Below, piece after piece: positions 26,852-35,951 of a stretch of DNA of 64,000 bases (the stretch's first letter is position 1; each line of letters opens with the position of its first letter). The position numbers and the translations under genes were made by a program. The stretch spans positions 1 to 64,000 of the forward strand of contig CACYGI010000005.1 in NCBI GenBank assembly GCA_902773925.1. The letters run 5' to 3'. Source of the stretch: an uncultured Bacteroidia bacterium. Lineage in GTDB: Bacteria; Bacteroidota; Bacteroidia; Bacteroidales; UBA932. The notes beneath the pieces are model-generated. The model saw nothing but the letters and a program-made list of their open reading frames with translations. It was not told where the DNA came from and searched no databases.

Positions 26852-28489
26852 ATGTACAAGGACGGTAATCTCTATGTTGCGCACTGTGCTGACGGTGCGC
26901 TCAATCTTGTCGGCCGTATGGCCAATCGCCACGGTCTGATCGCAGGAGCTACGGGCACCGGCAAGACGGTTTCCCTGCAGGTGCTTGCGGAGACTTTTTC
27001 GCAGGCCGGCGTGCCGTGTTTCATGGCGGATATGAAGGGCGACCTTTCGGGTGTCTCGCAGCCCGGCCGTATGAGTGGTTTCATAGAGAAGCGCTGCGCG
27101 GAGTTCGGTATCGAGGATCCGCAGTTTGCAGGTTGTCCCGTACGTTTCTATGATGTTTTCGGGGAGCAGGGCCACGCGATGCGTACTTCCATCTCGGCGA
27201 TGGGCCCGCAGCTGCTTGCCCGGCTTATGGATCTCAATGAGACACAGGCAGGCGTGCTCAATGTAGTCTTCCGCATCGCGGATGACAACGGGCTGCTCCT
27301 GATCGACCTGAAGGATCTGCGTATGACGCTGGATTTCGTCGGCCGGGACGCTTCGAAGTTTACCGTCCGTTACGGAAATATTTCTTCGGCCAGCATCGGA
27401 GCCATCCAGCGCGCGCTGCTTGCCATCGAGAGTGAGGGAGGGGATAAGTTCTTCGGTGAGCCGACGTTCGATATAATGGACCTGCTTGATACCGAGAAAG
27501 GACTTGGCGTCCTCAATGTGCTTGCGGCAGACCGTCTGATGCTTCAGCCGCGTATTTATTCGACTTTCCTGCTCTGGCTTCTTTCGGATCTCTATGCGAA
27601 GTTGCCTGAGGTGGGGGATGCCGATCTTCCGAAGCTGGTGTTCTTCTTCGATGAGGCGCATATGCTTTTCGACGGCACGTCGAAGGCCCTGACTGACAAG
27701 ATTGAGCAGGTGATCCGACTGATCCGCTCCAAGGGTGTCGGCATTTATTTTATTTCGCAGTTGCCGACGGATATCCCGGATGCCATTCTTGGTCAGCTCG
27801 GCAATCGTATCCAGCACGCTTTGCGTGCCTTTACGCCGAAGGACCAGAAGGCTGTCAAAGCTACTGCCCAGACTTTCCGGGCCAATCCTTCGTTTAGTAC
27901 GGAGGAGGCTATCCTGGAGCTCGGGACCGGCGAGGCCCTGGTGTCGTTCCTCGATGAGAAGGGCGCTCCTTCCATCGTGCAGCGTGCCCGTATCCTTTTC
28001 CCTCTGAGCCAGATCGGCGCCATCACCCCGGAGCAGCGCGCCGCAGCCCTTGCTTCGGATCCCGCGCGTATCCGGTATTACGATAAGTTCGTGGATAATG
28101 AGAGTGCCTATGAGGTCCTCGCTGCCCGCACCGCTGAGGCCGAAGCCGCCCGCGCCGCTGCCGAGGAGGCTGCAGCCCGGCAGAAGGAGACCGAGCGTGT
28201 CGCCCGGGAGAAGGCCCGTGCGGAGAAGTCCTCCGACAGTACCAGGAAAGCTATCAAGCGTACTATCCTCGGGACGATGATCGGAGCGGCGATGACGAGT
28301 TTCGCCCGCAGTCTTGGCACACAGACGGCCCGCAGCCTGACCGGCTCCTCGACCCGCAAGTCTTCTACTTCCAAGACTACCACCCGGAAGACAACCACCC
28401 GAAAGTCCTCTACGGCGAAAACCTCTGCAGCCACCCGCAAGGCCGTCACCCGAGTCACCTCCGACCTCCTCAAAGACCTCCTGAAGTAG
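26852..28489 (+). CDS. HerA-like ATPase (DUF853/YjgR family)
   Basis: The 545 aa protein is a member of the FtsK/HerA ATPase superfamily. The Walker A motif is AGATGTGKTVSLQVL near residue 35, and Walker B is LVFFFDEAHMLFDG. The YjgR-type features MADMKGDLSG and IYFISQLPTDIPD are present. The last 120 residues are low-complexity Ala/Glu- and then Ser/Thr/Lys-rich. Biological role is unknown; related HerA proteins act in DNA translocation or, with nuclease partners, phage defence, but no nuclease gene is next to it. It starts 5 bases after folD and is followed by a repeat region. Confidence 0.85.
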   Translation: MYKDGNLYVAHCADGALNLVGRMANRHGLIAGATGTGKTVSLQVLAETFSQAGVPCFMADMKGDLSGVSQPGRMSGFIEKRCAEFGIEDPQFAGCPVRFYDVFGEQGHAMRTSISAMGPQLLARLMDLNETQAGVLNVVFRIADDNGLLLIDLKDLRMTLDFVGRDASKFTVRYGNISSASIGAIQRALLAIESEGGDKFFGEPTFDIMDLLDTEKGLGVLNVLAADRLMLQPRIYSTFLLWLLSDLYAKLPEVGDADLPKLVFFFDEAHMLFDGTSKALTDKIEQVIRLIRSKGVGIYFISQLPTDIPDAILGQLGNRIQHALRAFTPKDQKAVKATAQTFRANPSFSTEEAILELGTGEALVSFLDEKGAPSIVQRARILFPLSQIGAITPEQRAAALASDPARIRYYDKFVDNESAYEVLAARTAEAEAARAAAEEAAARQKETERVAREKARAEKSSDSTRKAIKRTILGTMIGAAMTSFARSLGTQTARSLTGSSTRKSSTSKTTTRKTTTRKSSTAKTSAATRKAVTRVTSDLLKDLLK

Positions 28490-28498
28490 CCCTTTGCC

Positions 28499-28532
28499 CC
28501 GCCGGGCTTCCGCTGCGGCGGCAGATTCTTTT
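28499..28532 (+). terminator. Candidate weak terminator after the HerA-like gene
   Basis: CCGCCG and CGGCGG form a short GC stem around an 11-base loop, followed closely by ATTCTTTT. It begins 10 bases after the stop codon. The stem is only 6 bp, so support is modest. Confidence 0.35.
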
Positions 28533-28535
28533 GCC

Positions 28536-28811
28536 CGCCGGCTGCGCCTTCGCGCCTCGAAGTTATATTTTTGCACGCCTCGCGGCTTAGCAAATAATAT
28601 AACTATCTCGGCTCCACCAGGCTACGCGCAGCCGGCGGAGCGGTCGGTCGGCAGTTGCCTCGCAGAGGCTTGTCCACCCCCGGACAAGTATAGGGGGACG
28701 GGGCCCGCCGGCAGCAAGTTATCGCGTAAGCGATGACGCCGATGACGGTGGGAGGGGCCGGAGCGAACGAAGTGAGCGGAGTCCTCTGAGAGGCAAGCTG
28801 CCGCCGCAGCG
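28536..28811 (+). repeat. Long dispersed repeat, copy A (~276 bp)
   Basis: This non-coding block is nearly identical by eye to 35602-35878. It begins with CGCCGGCT and CGCCTCGAAGTTATATTTTT, continues through GGCTTAGCAAATAATATAAC and TCGGCTCCACCAGGCT, then a GC-rich second half with CTTGTCCACCCCCGGACAAG (a small palindrome), GAGCGAACGAAGTGAGCGG and GAGGCAAGCTGCCGCCGCAGC. The arms GTTATAT and ATATAAC can pair. It contains TATTTTTG, a -7-like site. It fills most of the 425-base gap between the HerA-like gene and the TPR gene. Confidence 0.85.
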
Positions 28812-28855
28812 GAGACGGCTGATATAAGTTAACAAACTGCGCCGCAGTGAAGAGG

Positions 28856-28896
28856 GAGTAAAAAAGAAAGAGGCCGGCTGTGGGGGCCGGCCTCTT
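28856..28896 (-). terminator. Rho-independent terminator of the gyrA-TPR transcript
   Basis: AAGAGGCCGGC and GCCGGCCTCTT form an 11-bp perfect stem with a 7-base loop. On the minus strand the stem is followed by TTTCTTTTTTACT. It lies 19 bases past the stop of the TPR gene. Confidence 0.9.
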
Positions 28897-28914
28897 GGTA
28901 TGTGGCGGTACAGG

Positions 28915-30219
28915 TTACTTCTTGAGGAAGTCGTTGTACTTGTTGTATTTCTCCATATAATCGTCGCCGCGGTTACGGAAGCGGAAGTAGATGTTCTTGA
29001 GGTACTCTGCGATAGCTTCCTTGATCTCCTGGTCATCGGTCATCTCGAAAGACTTCTCGAAAGGCTCGATAGCAGCCTCGAGAGAATGCTCCATCTCCTT
29101 GATCAGAGCATTGTACTTAGCGTCATCATACTCGTCATTGGCCTTGACCTGGAGCTCGACGGCATTGTCATAATAGAGGATACCGACACTCAGGATACCA
29201 TAGACATAAGTCGGGTCGATCTCGGTTGACTTGCGGAAAAGCTTCTCGGCATTCTCGATATCGCCAAGCTTCTTGTAAACATCACCCTCTACATAGTAAA
29301 GGCTGGCATTGCCCGGCTCGTTAGCCTGTGCGGCGTGGAGCAGATCGAAAAGCTTCTGCGGATCCTCGCCGGTGCTGCGATAGAGATTGATCAGGCCGAC
29401 CAGGACACCCTGGCTCTGCGGATAGAGAGCGAAACCGTCCTCGAGGACCTTCTTGGCCATTTCGTTGTTCTCCTCAGAGAGATAGATCTTCGAAAGGTTC
29501 GTAAAGACATTGCCCTCCTGATAGTTGCCGTCAGCGATGCAGGCATTGTAGGTAGCGATTGCATTGCTGTTGTCGCCTGCCAGAGAATACATCACGCCGG
29601 AATAGTAGAAATTGGTCTCATCCTTCAGGTCGCGGCGGGCATTGAGCTTTGCAGCCTTGGCATACATCTCGGCAGCCTTTGCGAAATTGCCGGTCATATA
29701 ATTGGCGTAAGCCTCCATCGTCATCTTCTCGTGCAGACCTTCCAGGCGGATGTTGATCTCATCCTTCTTGGCGCCCTTGGTATCCACCTCAAGGCCCTTG
29801 AAGTATGCATCTGCAGCATTCTGGAGCAGATCGCCCTCGATAGCGGGCTTGGTCACGATAACGAAATCGAGCAGGCCGCCGTCATTGTAGTAGAGCTCCT
29901 TGTCACGATAGACGTCAACTGTGTAGGCAGCGTCGCCGATAGTAATATCGCGTGTCTCGAGAATCACCTGCTTGCCGATGATGAGCTTCATGTCGGCGCG
30001 CCCAGTACCGCGGACGATATCGTTCGTAGGCATATCGTATGCATCGGTATAAGCCTTGCCCAGAGTCAGCCAGGTTGCCACCTTCTGCGACTTCTTGGCA
30101 TCCTTGGATGCGTCAAGAGCCTTGTCGATAGCCTTCTGTGCAGCTTCTGGAGTCTTGGGCTGAGCTCCGGCCAGAGTAACGCTGAGAATCAGCGCGAGTG
30201 CGAGGAAAAAACGTTTCAT
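28915..30219 (-). CDS. Periplasmic tetratricopeptide-repeat protein
   Basis: The 434 aa protein has a Sec signal peptide (MKRFFLALALILSVTLAGAQ). The mature part is built of TPR units, clearest in FYYSGVMYSLAGDNSNAIAT, VFTNLSKIYLSEENNEMAKK and LYYVEGDVYKKLGDIENAEK. It contains no enzyme motif; the likely role is a protein-binding scaffold in the periplasm. It lies 11 bases downstream of gyrA and ends just before a strong terminator, so it is expressed with gyrA. The link to gyrase looks positional, not functional. Confidence 0.88.
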   Translation of the reverse strand: MKRFFLALALILSVTLAGAQPKTPEAAQKAIDKALDASKDAKKSQKVATWLTLGKAYTDAYDMPTNDIVRGTGRADMKLIIGKQVILETRDITIGDAAYTVDVYRDKELYYNDGGLLDFVIVTKPAIEGDLLQNAADAYFKGLEVDTKGAKKDEINIRLEGLHEKMTMEAYANYMTGNFAKAAEMYAKAAKLNARRDLKDETNFYYSGVMYSLAGDNSNAIATYNACIADGNYQEGNVFTNLSKIYLSEENNEMAKKVLEDGFALYPQSQGVLVGLINLYRSTGEDPQKLFDLLHAAQANEPGNASLYYVEGDVYKKLGDIENAEKLFRKSTEIDPTYVYGILSVGILYYDNAVELQVKANDEYDDAKYNALIKEMEHSLEAAIEPFEKSFEMTDDQEIKEAIAEYLKNIYFRFRNRGDDYMEKYNKYNDFLKK

Positions 30220-30230
30220 AATATCAGATT

Positions 30231-32804
30231 TTAATTATTGTTTTCGTTTGCTTTGGGTTCTGTGGAATCAACTACCGTGCCGTCAGCGGAAATCTGCTCT
30301 GCAGCAGCTTCCGCAGGCTCTTCATCCTCGTGGGCAACGGTGCAGACCGAAGCGATGCTGTCGCCTTCGCGCAGGCTGATAAGCTTCACGCCCTGCGTCG
30401 CGCGGCCCGAAACCTTGATCGAAGAAACGGAGGTGCGGATGGTGATGCCGGACTTGTTGATGATCATCAGGTCATTGTCAGCCGTTACGGCCTTGATGGC
30501 AACCAGGTCACCGGTCTTGGGCGTGATCTGGATGGTTTTGACACCCTTGCCGCCACGGTTGGTGATGCGGTACTCGTCGAGGTCGGACTGCTTGCCGAAA
30601 CCGTTCTCCGAGACGATCAGGATGCGGCGGTTCTGGACAGCGGCCTCTTCGGGATTGACGCAGACCATGCCGATAACCTCGTCGTCATCGTCGATGGTGA
30701 TGCCGCGCACGCCGGTCGAATTGCGGCCGATGGCGCGCGCATTCTCCTCATTGAAGCGGCAGCAGCGTCCCTTGCGGCCCGCGAGCAGAATCTCGCTGTT
30801 GCCGTCGGTAAGGACAGCCTCGAGCAGCTCGTCGTCCTCGCGGATGTTGATGGCGATGATACCATTTGCCCTCGGGCGCGAATAAGCCTCCACGAGAGTC
30901 TTCTTGATAACGCCGCGCTTGGTGGCCATAACGATATAGTGGCTGGTGATGAACTCCTCGTCATTGAGGTTGCGTACATTGAGGTAAGCCTTGACCTTGT
31001 CGTCCGGCTCGATCTGGATGACGTTCTGGATGGCGCGGCCCTTCGAAGCCTTGGTGCCTTCGGGAATGTCATAGACCTTGAGCCAGTAGCACTTGCCGTT
31101 CTGTGTAAAGAGCATCAGCGTGCTGTGCATATTGGCCACGTAGATATGCTCGATGAAATCCTCTTCGCGCGTGGTGCTGCCCTTGCTGCCGATGCCGCCG
31201 CGGTTCTGCGTACGGTATTCGGTAAGCGAGGTGCGCTTGATATAGCCCATATGGGAAATGGTAATAACCACGTCCTCGTCGGGGTAGAAGTCCTCGGGAT
31301 TGAAATCCTCAGCCGAAGCTACAATCTCGGTGCGGCGCTCGTCGCCGTACTTATCCTTGAGCTCTGCGAGCTCGTCCTTGATGATGCCCATCTGAAGGGA
31401 CTCGTTGGCCAGGACCTCGCGCAGGTGGTCGATAAGCTTGCAAAGCTCGTCATACTCAGCCTGCAGCTTGTCACGCTCCAGACCGGTCAGCTGGCGCAGG
31501 CGCATCTCCACGATGGCGTCCGCCTGGACCTGAGTAAATCCGAACTGCTCCATCAGGCCGGTGCGTGCGGCATCCGGAGTCTTGGAAGCGCGGATCAGGG
31601 CGATGATCTCGTCGATGATATCCAACGCCTTGAGCAGACCTTCCAGGATATGGGCGCGCTTCTCGGCCTTTTCGAGATCGAACTTCGCGCGGCGGATGAC
31701 CACCTCGTGGCGGTGACGGACGAAATACTTTATGATGTCCTTGAGGTTGAGCAGGCGGGGACGCCCGTCAACCAGGGCGATATTGTTGACTGAGAAATTG
31801 ACCTGCAGCTGGCTGTACTTGAACAGGTTGTTGAGAACGATACTGGAGACAGCGCCCTGCTTGAGGCGGATGACGATACGCATACCCTTGCGGTCGCTCT
31901 CGTCATTGATGTAGGCGATGCCCTCGATACGCTTGTCCTCGACCATCTCGGCGATGTGCATAATCATCTCGCGCTTGTTGACCGCGTAGGGGATCTCGGT
32001 GACGACGATGGTCTCGCGTCCGCTCGAGGAAACCTCGATCTCGGTCTTGCTGCGGATGACGATCTTGCCGCGTCCGGTCTCGAATGCATCGGTGATGCCC
32101 TTGTAGCCCTGGATGATACCGCCTGTCGGGAAATCAGGACCCTTGATGTACTGCATCAGCTCCTGGACGGTGATATCCGGGTTGTCGATGTATGCGGTAA
32201 TGGCGTCGCAGCATTCGCTCAGATTGTGCGGGGCCATATTGGTGGCCATACCTACCGCGATACCGTCGGAACCGTTGAGCAGAAGCATCGGAGCCTTGGA
32301 AGGCAGCACGACCGGCTCGGGAAATTCGCCGTCAAAGTTAGGCTGGAAATCGACTACGTTCTTGTCGAGGTCCTCGAGCACTTCGCCCGCCAGCTTTTCG
32401 AGCTTCGCCTCGGTGTAACGCATTGCCGCCGGCGAGTCGCCGTCGACCGAACCGAAGTTGCCCTGTCCGTGGACAAGAGGGTAGCGCAGGCTCCAGTCCT
32501 GGGCCATACGGACCATCGCGCCATAGACGCTGCTGTCGCCGTGCGGGTGGTACTTACCGAGGATCTCACCGACGATACGGGCCGACTTCTTGACACTGGC
32601 GCCTGCCGTCAGTCCGAGTCCGTACATACCGTAAAGGACGCGGCGGTGGACCGGCTTCATACCGTCCCGGACATCGGGAAGGGCGCGCGAAACGATGACC
32701 GACATCGCATAATCGATGTATGAAGACTTCATTTCGCTCTCAATATCAACGGGAATGATACTGCCCGAAGCGGCGCTCTCTTCAATTATCTTGTTTTCTT
32801 CCAT
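30231..32804 (-). CDS. gyrA: DNA gyrase subunit A
   Basis: GyrA is the DNA-cleaving subunit of the type II topoisomerase that introduces negative supercoils. The 857 aa protein (start MEENKIIEE at 32804; an ATG two codons upstream at 32810 is equally possible) has [20 protein letters not shown], the quinolone region [18 protein letters not shown], and the catalytic Tyr in [10 protein letters not shown]. The C-terminal pinwheel holds the GyrA-box-like [11 protein letters not shown] and NRGGKGVK. The residue at the E. coli Asp87 position is Gly. An open frame extends to 33044 but overlaps clpC on the other strand and is not protein-like. Confidence 0.97.
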   Translation of the reverse strand: MEENKIIEESAASGSIIPVDIESEMKSSYIDYAMSVIVSRALPDVRDGMKPVHRRVLYGMYGLGLTAGASVKKSARIVGEILGKYHPHGDSSVYGAMVRMAQDWSLRYPLVHGQGNFGSVDGDSPAAMRYTEAKLEKLAGEVLEDLDKNVVDFQPNFDGEFPEPVVLPSKAPMLLLNGSDGIAVGMATNMAPHNLSECCDAITAYIDNPDITVQELMQYIKGPDFPTGGIIQGYKGITDAFETGRGKIVIRSKTEIEVSSSGRETIVVTEIPYAVNKREMIMHIAEMVEDKRIEGIAYINDESDRKGMRIVIRLKQGAVSSIVLNNLFKYSQLQVNFSVNNIALVDGRPRLLNLKDIIKYFVRHRHEVVIRRAKFDLEKAEKRAHILEGLLKALDIIDEIIALIRASKTPDAARTGLMEQFGFTQVQADAIVEMRLRQLTGLERDKLQAEYDELCKLIDHLREVLANESLQMGIIKDELAELKDKYGDERRTEIVASAEDFNPEDFYPDEDVVITISHMGYIKRTSLTEYRTQNRGGIGSKGSTTREEDFIEHIYVANMHSTLMLFTQNGKCYWLKVYDIPEGTKASKGRAIQNVIQIEPDDKVKAYLNVRNLNDEEFITSHYIVMATKRGVIKKTLVEAYSRPRANGIIAINIREDDELLEAVLTDGNSEILLAGRKGRCCRFNEENARAIGRNSTGVRGITIDDDDEVIGMVCVNPEEAAVQNRRILIVSENGFGKQSDLDEYRITNRGGKGVKTIQITPKTGDLVAIKAVTADNDLMIINKSGITIRTSVSSIKVSGRATQGVKLISLREGDSIASVCTVAHEDEEPAEAAAEQISADGTVVDSTEPKANENNN

Positions 32805-32825
32805 ATGCATTATTGTAATAACTCG

Positions 32826-32856
32826 TAAATGTACGCATTTTTCGCCATTTTTGCAA
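32826..32856 (-). promoter_or_regulatory. Putative gyrA promoter
   Basis: On the minus strand TTG (32856-32854) and TACATTTA (32833-32826) are separated by 20 bases, close to the Bacteroidota TTTG-N19-21-TAnnTTTG pattern with one mismatch in the last base. It lies 15 to 21 bases before the possible gyrA starts. Confidence 0.5.
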
Positions 32857-32890
32857 CAAAAAACAACCCCTGCGGCTGTGGATAACTTTA

Positions 32891-32922
32891 TTTGTGCCGA
32901 TGGAGATTGTTGACTATCTTTA
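32891..32922 (+). promoter_or_regulatory. Putative clpC promoter
   Basis: TTTG at 32891-32894 and TATCTTTA at 32915-32922 are separated by 20 bases, matching the Bacteroidota promoter form except for the final base. It is 33 bases upstream of the clpC ATG and divergent from the gyrA site. Confidence 0.55.
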
Positions 32923-32955
32923 TGATTTGAAAAATCATCAAAATCTGCACTTCCG

Positions 32956-35364
32956 ATGACCCCACGGCCTTCCAATGACATACGCATCATCCTGAGTTTC
33001 GCGAGGGAGGAGGCTATCCGCCTGGGCAGCCTGACGATCCGCACGGATCATATTTTCCTCGGCCTGCTGAGGCACCGTCGCTGCGAGGCTGTCGCCGTGC
33101 TCAACGCGCTCGGGGCGCAGCTGCAGGAGATCAAGCGGAGCATCGAGACCCTGATTGCGGCGCCGCAGCCCATTCCCTTCGGCCAGTCGTCGCAGGTGGC
33201 ACTCTCGGTAGAGGGACGGGACCTCGTATCCAAGGAGGTTTCACGCCTCGTGCCCGATGGAGAGACTCCCGATTCGACCCATCTTCTGCTGGCCATAATG
33301 ACTTCCACCGACGGAGTCAGCCATCAGGTGCTCTCCGATGCGGGGATCCGAGTACAGGACGTTATGGACCATATTTCGCACGGCGCACAGACCGACGGAG
33401 CTTCGGGACGCAGGCAGGAAGGCGAGCTTCTCTCGCGTTTCGGCTATGACCTGGTCAATGCCGCCGTCAGCGGTAAGCTTATGCCCGTTATCGGCCGCGA
33501 CCGCGAGATCCTGCGGCTGGAGCAGATTCTCTGCCGCCAGAAGAAGAACAATCCCCTGCTGGTAGGCTCTTCCGGCAGCGGCAAGTCAGCCGTGGTCGAG
33601 GGCCTGGCCCTGCGCATTGCCGCCCGCACTGTCGCAAGGCCCCTGCTGGACAAGCGCATTGTGCTGCTGGACCTGGGTACTGTGGTTGCCGGGACGAAGT
33701 TCCGCGGACAGTTCGAGGAGCGGCTCAACGGCATTATCAAGGAGGTCCGCGAGAGCGGCAATACGATCCTCTTCATAGACGAGATCCATTCGCTGGTAGG
33801 CGCCGGCGGCGGACAGGGCTCGATGGATGCTTCCAGCCTCCTGAAGCCCGCTTTGGCCCGCGGCGAGCTGCAGTGCATCGGGGCGACCACATTCGACGAG
33901 TACCGCAGCATTTTCAGCCGTGATACGGCGCTTGACCGCCGTTTCCAGAAGATAACGGTCGAGCCTACGACGTTTGCCCAGACCCTGCACATCCTTGAGG
34001 GTGTCCGTCCGCATTATGCCAATTATCACGGAGTCGAATACACCGACGAGGCGCTGAAGGCGTGCATCACGCTTTCGGACCGCTATATACACGACCGTTG
34101 CCAGCCTGACAAGGCGATAGATATCCTGGATGAGGCTGGAGCAGCGGCAAGGATCCGTGTCGGCCTGCCTTCTGCTGAGCTTTCGGCCGAAGAGGAGGAG
34201 ATAGCCGCCATCCGTCAGGCAAAGCGCCAGGCGGCGAAGGATGGTGATTTCCAACAGGCTGCGGAGCTGCGCAGGGCTGAGATAGGCCTGATGAAGGAGA
34301 TGCAGATCCGAGCAGAGGAGGCCGATGCCCGCGAGGACGTAAAGGTCGTAGTCAGTGAGACTGATATCGCGGATGCCGTCGCGACGGTTACGGGCATCCC
34401 TGTGAGCCGTGTGGCGGCGGGTGAGGCGGAGCGCCTGATGGGCATCGAGGCTACGCTCAGCGCATCTGTCATCGGCCAGGACGAGGCCATCCGCGAGGTG
34501 GCCCGCGCCATCCGTCGCAACCGCAGCGGCCTTCGCAATCCCGGCAAGCCCGTGGGGACGTTCCTGTTCCTCGGCCCGACCGGCGTGGGCAAGACTTACC
34601 TTACCAAGAAGATCGCGGAGTATATGTTCGGCTCGGCCGAGGATATCATCCGTATCGATATGAGTGAATACTCGGAGAAGTTCACGGCTTCGCGTCTTAT
34701 CGGCGCGCCTCCGGGTTATGTGGGCTACAACGAGGGCGGCCAGCTGAGCGAGGCGGTCCGGCGCAAGCCTTATTCGGTCGTCCTGTTGGATGAGATAGAG
34801 AAGGCTAGTCCCGATATCTACAATCTGCTTCTCCAGGTGCTTGACGAGGGTAGGCTCACGGACAGCACCGGCCGGCAGGTGGATTTCCGCAACTGTATCA
34901 TCGTGATGACTTCCAATGTGGGCAGCCGCGAGCTGAAGGATTACGGTGACGGCATCGGTTATGCCCGCAGCCGGGACGACCGTGGCCGCACCAGCCGCAA
35001 TATCATCAACAAGGCTCTCGACAAGCGTTTCCCTCCGGAGTTCCTCAACCGCCTCGATGCGCAGGTGTATTTCAACCAGCTCTCACGTGAGGATATGCTG
35101 CGGATTCTGGATATCGAGCTTCGCGGCCTGCAGCAGCGTGTGACCGATGAGGGATTTACGCTCGAAGTTAGCGAGGCTGCACGCGATTTTATCGCCGATA
35201 CGGGCTTCGATCCGCTTTACGGCGCCCGTCCCCTGAAGCGTGCCATCCAGCAGTACATCGAGGATCCCCTTGCGGAGACCATCCTGAGTGGCGCCCAGCG
35301 CGGCTCAACCCTCCGCCTCGACCTCTCCTCCGCCACCAACGACACCCTCGTCACCATCCGCTAA
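32956..35364 (+). CDS. clpC: ClpC-type AAA+ unfoldase/chaperone subunit
   Basis: The 802 aa hexameric ATPase unfolds proteins for the ClpP protease. It has an N-terminal double Clp-N repeat (about 1-145), AAA+ domain 1 with Walker A GSSGSGKS (204-211, where GEPGVGKT is usual) and [13 protein letters not shown], a short UVR-like middle ([20 protein letters not shown]), AAA+ domain 2 ([22 protein letters not shown]) and the C-terminal D2-small domain ([15 protein letters not shown]). The likely ClpP-docking tripeptide is IGY at about 667-669, where IGF or LGF is common. It is monocistronic and divergent from gyrA. Confidence 0.92.
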   Translation: MTPRPSNDIRIILSFAREEAIRLGSLTIRTDHIFLGLLRHRRCEAVAVLNALGAQLQEIKRSIETLIAAPQPIPFGQSSQVALSVEGRDLVSKEVSRLVPDGETPDSTHLLLAIMTSTDGVSHQVLSDAGIRVQDVMDHISHGAQTDGASGRRQEGELLSRFGYDLVNAAVSGKLMPVIGRDREILRLEQILCRQKKNNPLLVGSSGSGKSAVVEGLALRIAARTVARPLLDKRIVLLDLGTVVAGTKFRGQFEERLNGIIKEVRESGNTILFIDEIHSLVGAGGGQGSMDASSLLKPALARGELQCIGATTFDEYRSIFSRDTALDRRFQKITVEPTTFAQTLHILEGVRPHYANYHGVEYTDEALKACITLSDRYIHDRCQPDKAIDILDEAGAAARIRVGLPSAELSAEEEEIAAIRQAKRQAAKDGDFQQAAELRRAEIGLMKEMQIRAEEADAREDVKVVVSETDIADAVATVTGIPVSRVAAGEAERLMGIEATLSASVIGQDEAIREVARAIRRNRSGLRNPGKPVGTFLFLGPTGVGKTYLTKKIAEYMFGSAEDIIRIDMSEYSEKFTASRLIGAPPGYVGYNEGGQLSEAVRRKPYSVVLLDEIEKASPDIYNLLLQVLDEGRLTDSTGRQVDFRNCIIVMTSNVGSRELKDYGDGIGYARSRDDRGRTSRNIINKALDKRFPPEFLNRLDAQVYFNQLSREDMLRILDIELRGLQQRVTDEGFTLEVSEAARDFIADTGFDPLYGARPLKRAIQQYIEDPLAETILSGAQRGSTLRLDLSSATNDTLVTIR

Positions 35365-35373
35365 ACCCGCCAA

Positions 35374-35463
35374 GCGTGCCTATCGTCCCTAAAATTGGGA
35401 CGATAGTCGCAAAAAAGGCCTAAAATGCACCTACCGTCCCTGTTTTTGGGACGATAGGCACGC
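35374..35463. repeat. Twin-hairpin element with 16-bp inverted ends after clpC
   Basis: The ends GCGTGCCTATCGTCCC (35374) and GGGACGATAGGCACGC (to 35463) are perfect inverted repeats. Each end also pairs locally: CTATCGTCCC with GGGACGATAG at 35380-35406 (10-bp stem), and CCTACCGTCCC with GGGACGATAGG at 35430-35458. The element starts 9 bases after the clpC stop and may act as its terminator, though no strong T-run follows. The alternative long and local pairings are notable. Confidence 0.75.
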
Positions 35464-35499
35464 TCCATCCTCCTTTAGGGCCCCCGAGGTCTCATCCCC

Positions 35500-35540
35500 T
35501 ATGTCATCCTGAGGCCGCAGGCTGAAGGATCTATCGCTCC
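35500..35540. repeat. GTCATTCTGAG-type palindromic repeat, copy 2 (half)
   Basis: The segment ATGTCATCCTGAGGCCGCAG followed by GAAGGATCTATCGC matches the ends of the elements at 3-78 and 62773-62852. Only one half is recognisable. Confidence 0.5.
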
Positions 35541-35601
35541 GCACGGAAAGCAGCGTTCTTCCGGCGGAACTTCTCTCGCGCCTGCGGCATCTTCTCTTGA
35601 C

Positions 35602-35878
35602 CGCCGGCTTCGCCTCCGCGCCTCGAAGTTATATTTTTGCACGCCTCGCGGCTTAGCAAATAATATAACTATCTCGGCTCCACCAGGCTTCGCTCAGCCG
35701 GCGGAGCGGGCGGTCGGCAGTTGCCTCGCTGAGGCTTGTCCACCCCCGGACAAGTATAGGGGGATGGGGCCCGCCGGCAGCAAGTTATCGCGTCAGCGAT
35801 GACGCCGATGACGGTGGGAGGGGCCGGAGCGAACGAAGTGAGCGGAGTCCTCAGCGAGGCAAGCTGCCGCCGCAGCGA
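35602..35878 (+). repeat. Long dispersed repeat, copy B (~277 bp)
   Basis: This is a direct copy of 28536-28811 with scattered substitutions (for example AGGCTTCGCTCAGCC for AGGCTACGCGCAGCC). Both copies include the GTTATATTTTTGCACGCC and GGCTTAGCAAATAATATAAC arms and the GC-rich second half. Together with the preceding palindromes it fills the 587-base gap between clpC and the acyltransferase-like gene; no gene is visible there. Confidence 0.85.
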
Positions 35879-35895
35879 AAGCCGGCGGTTGGAGG

Positions 35896-35931
35896 GGAAA
35901 AAAAACGAGGTGTCAGTGTCGGTACCTCGTT
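35896..35931 (-). terminator. Rho-independent terminator of the sphingolipid operon
   Basis: On the minus strand AACGAGGT pairs with ACCTCGTT (8-bp stem) followed by a TTTTTTTT run. It lies 21 bases past the stop of the acyltransferase-like gene. Confidence 0.85.
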
Positions 35932-35951
35932 ATTCGTATGCGGCAAAGCTA

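Noticed and set aside
26852-28489. HerA-like ATPase as part of a phage-defence (Sir2/NurA-HerA) system
   Set aside because: No nuclease, Sir2 or other defence gene is adjacent, and the YjgR-type features place it in a housekeeping-like group.
26843-28576. A 577-codon minus-strand frame antisense to the HerA-like gene
   Set aside because: The plus-strand gene has Walker motifs and tight spacing to folD; the antisense product has no recognisable domain.
30330-31793. A 487-codon plus-strand frame antisense to gyrA
   Set aside because: It is a shadow of gyrA.
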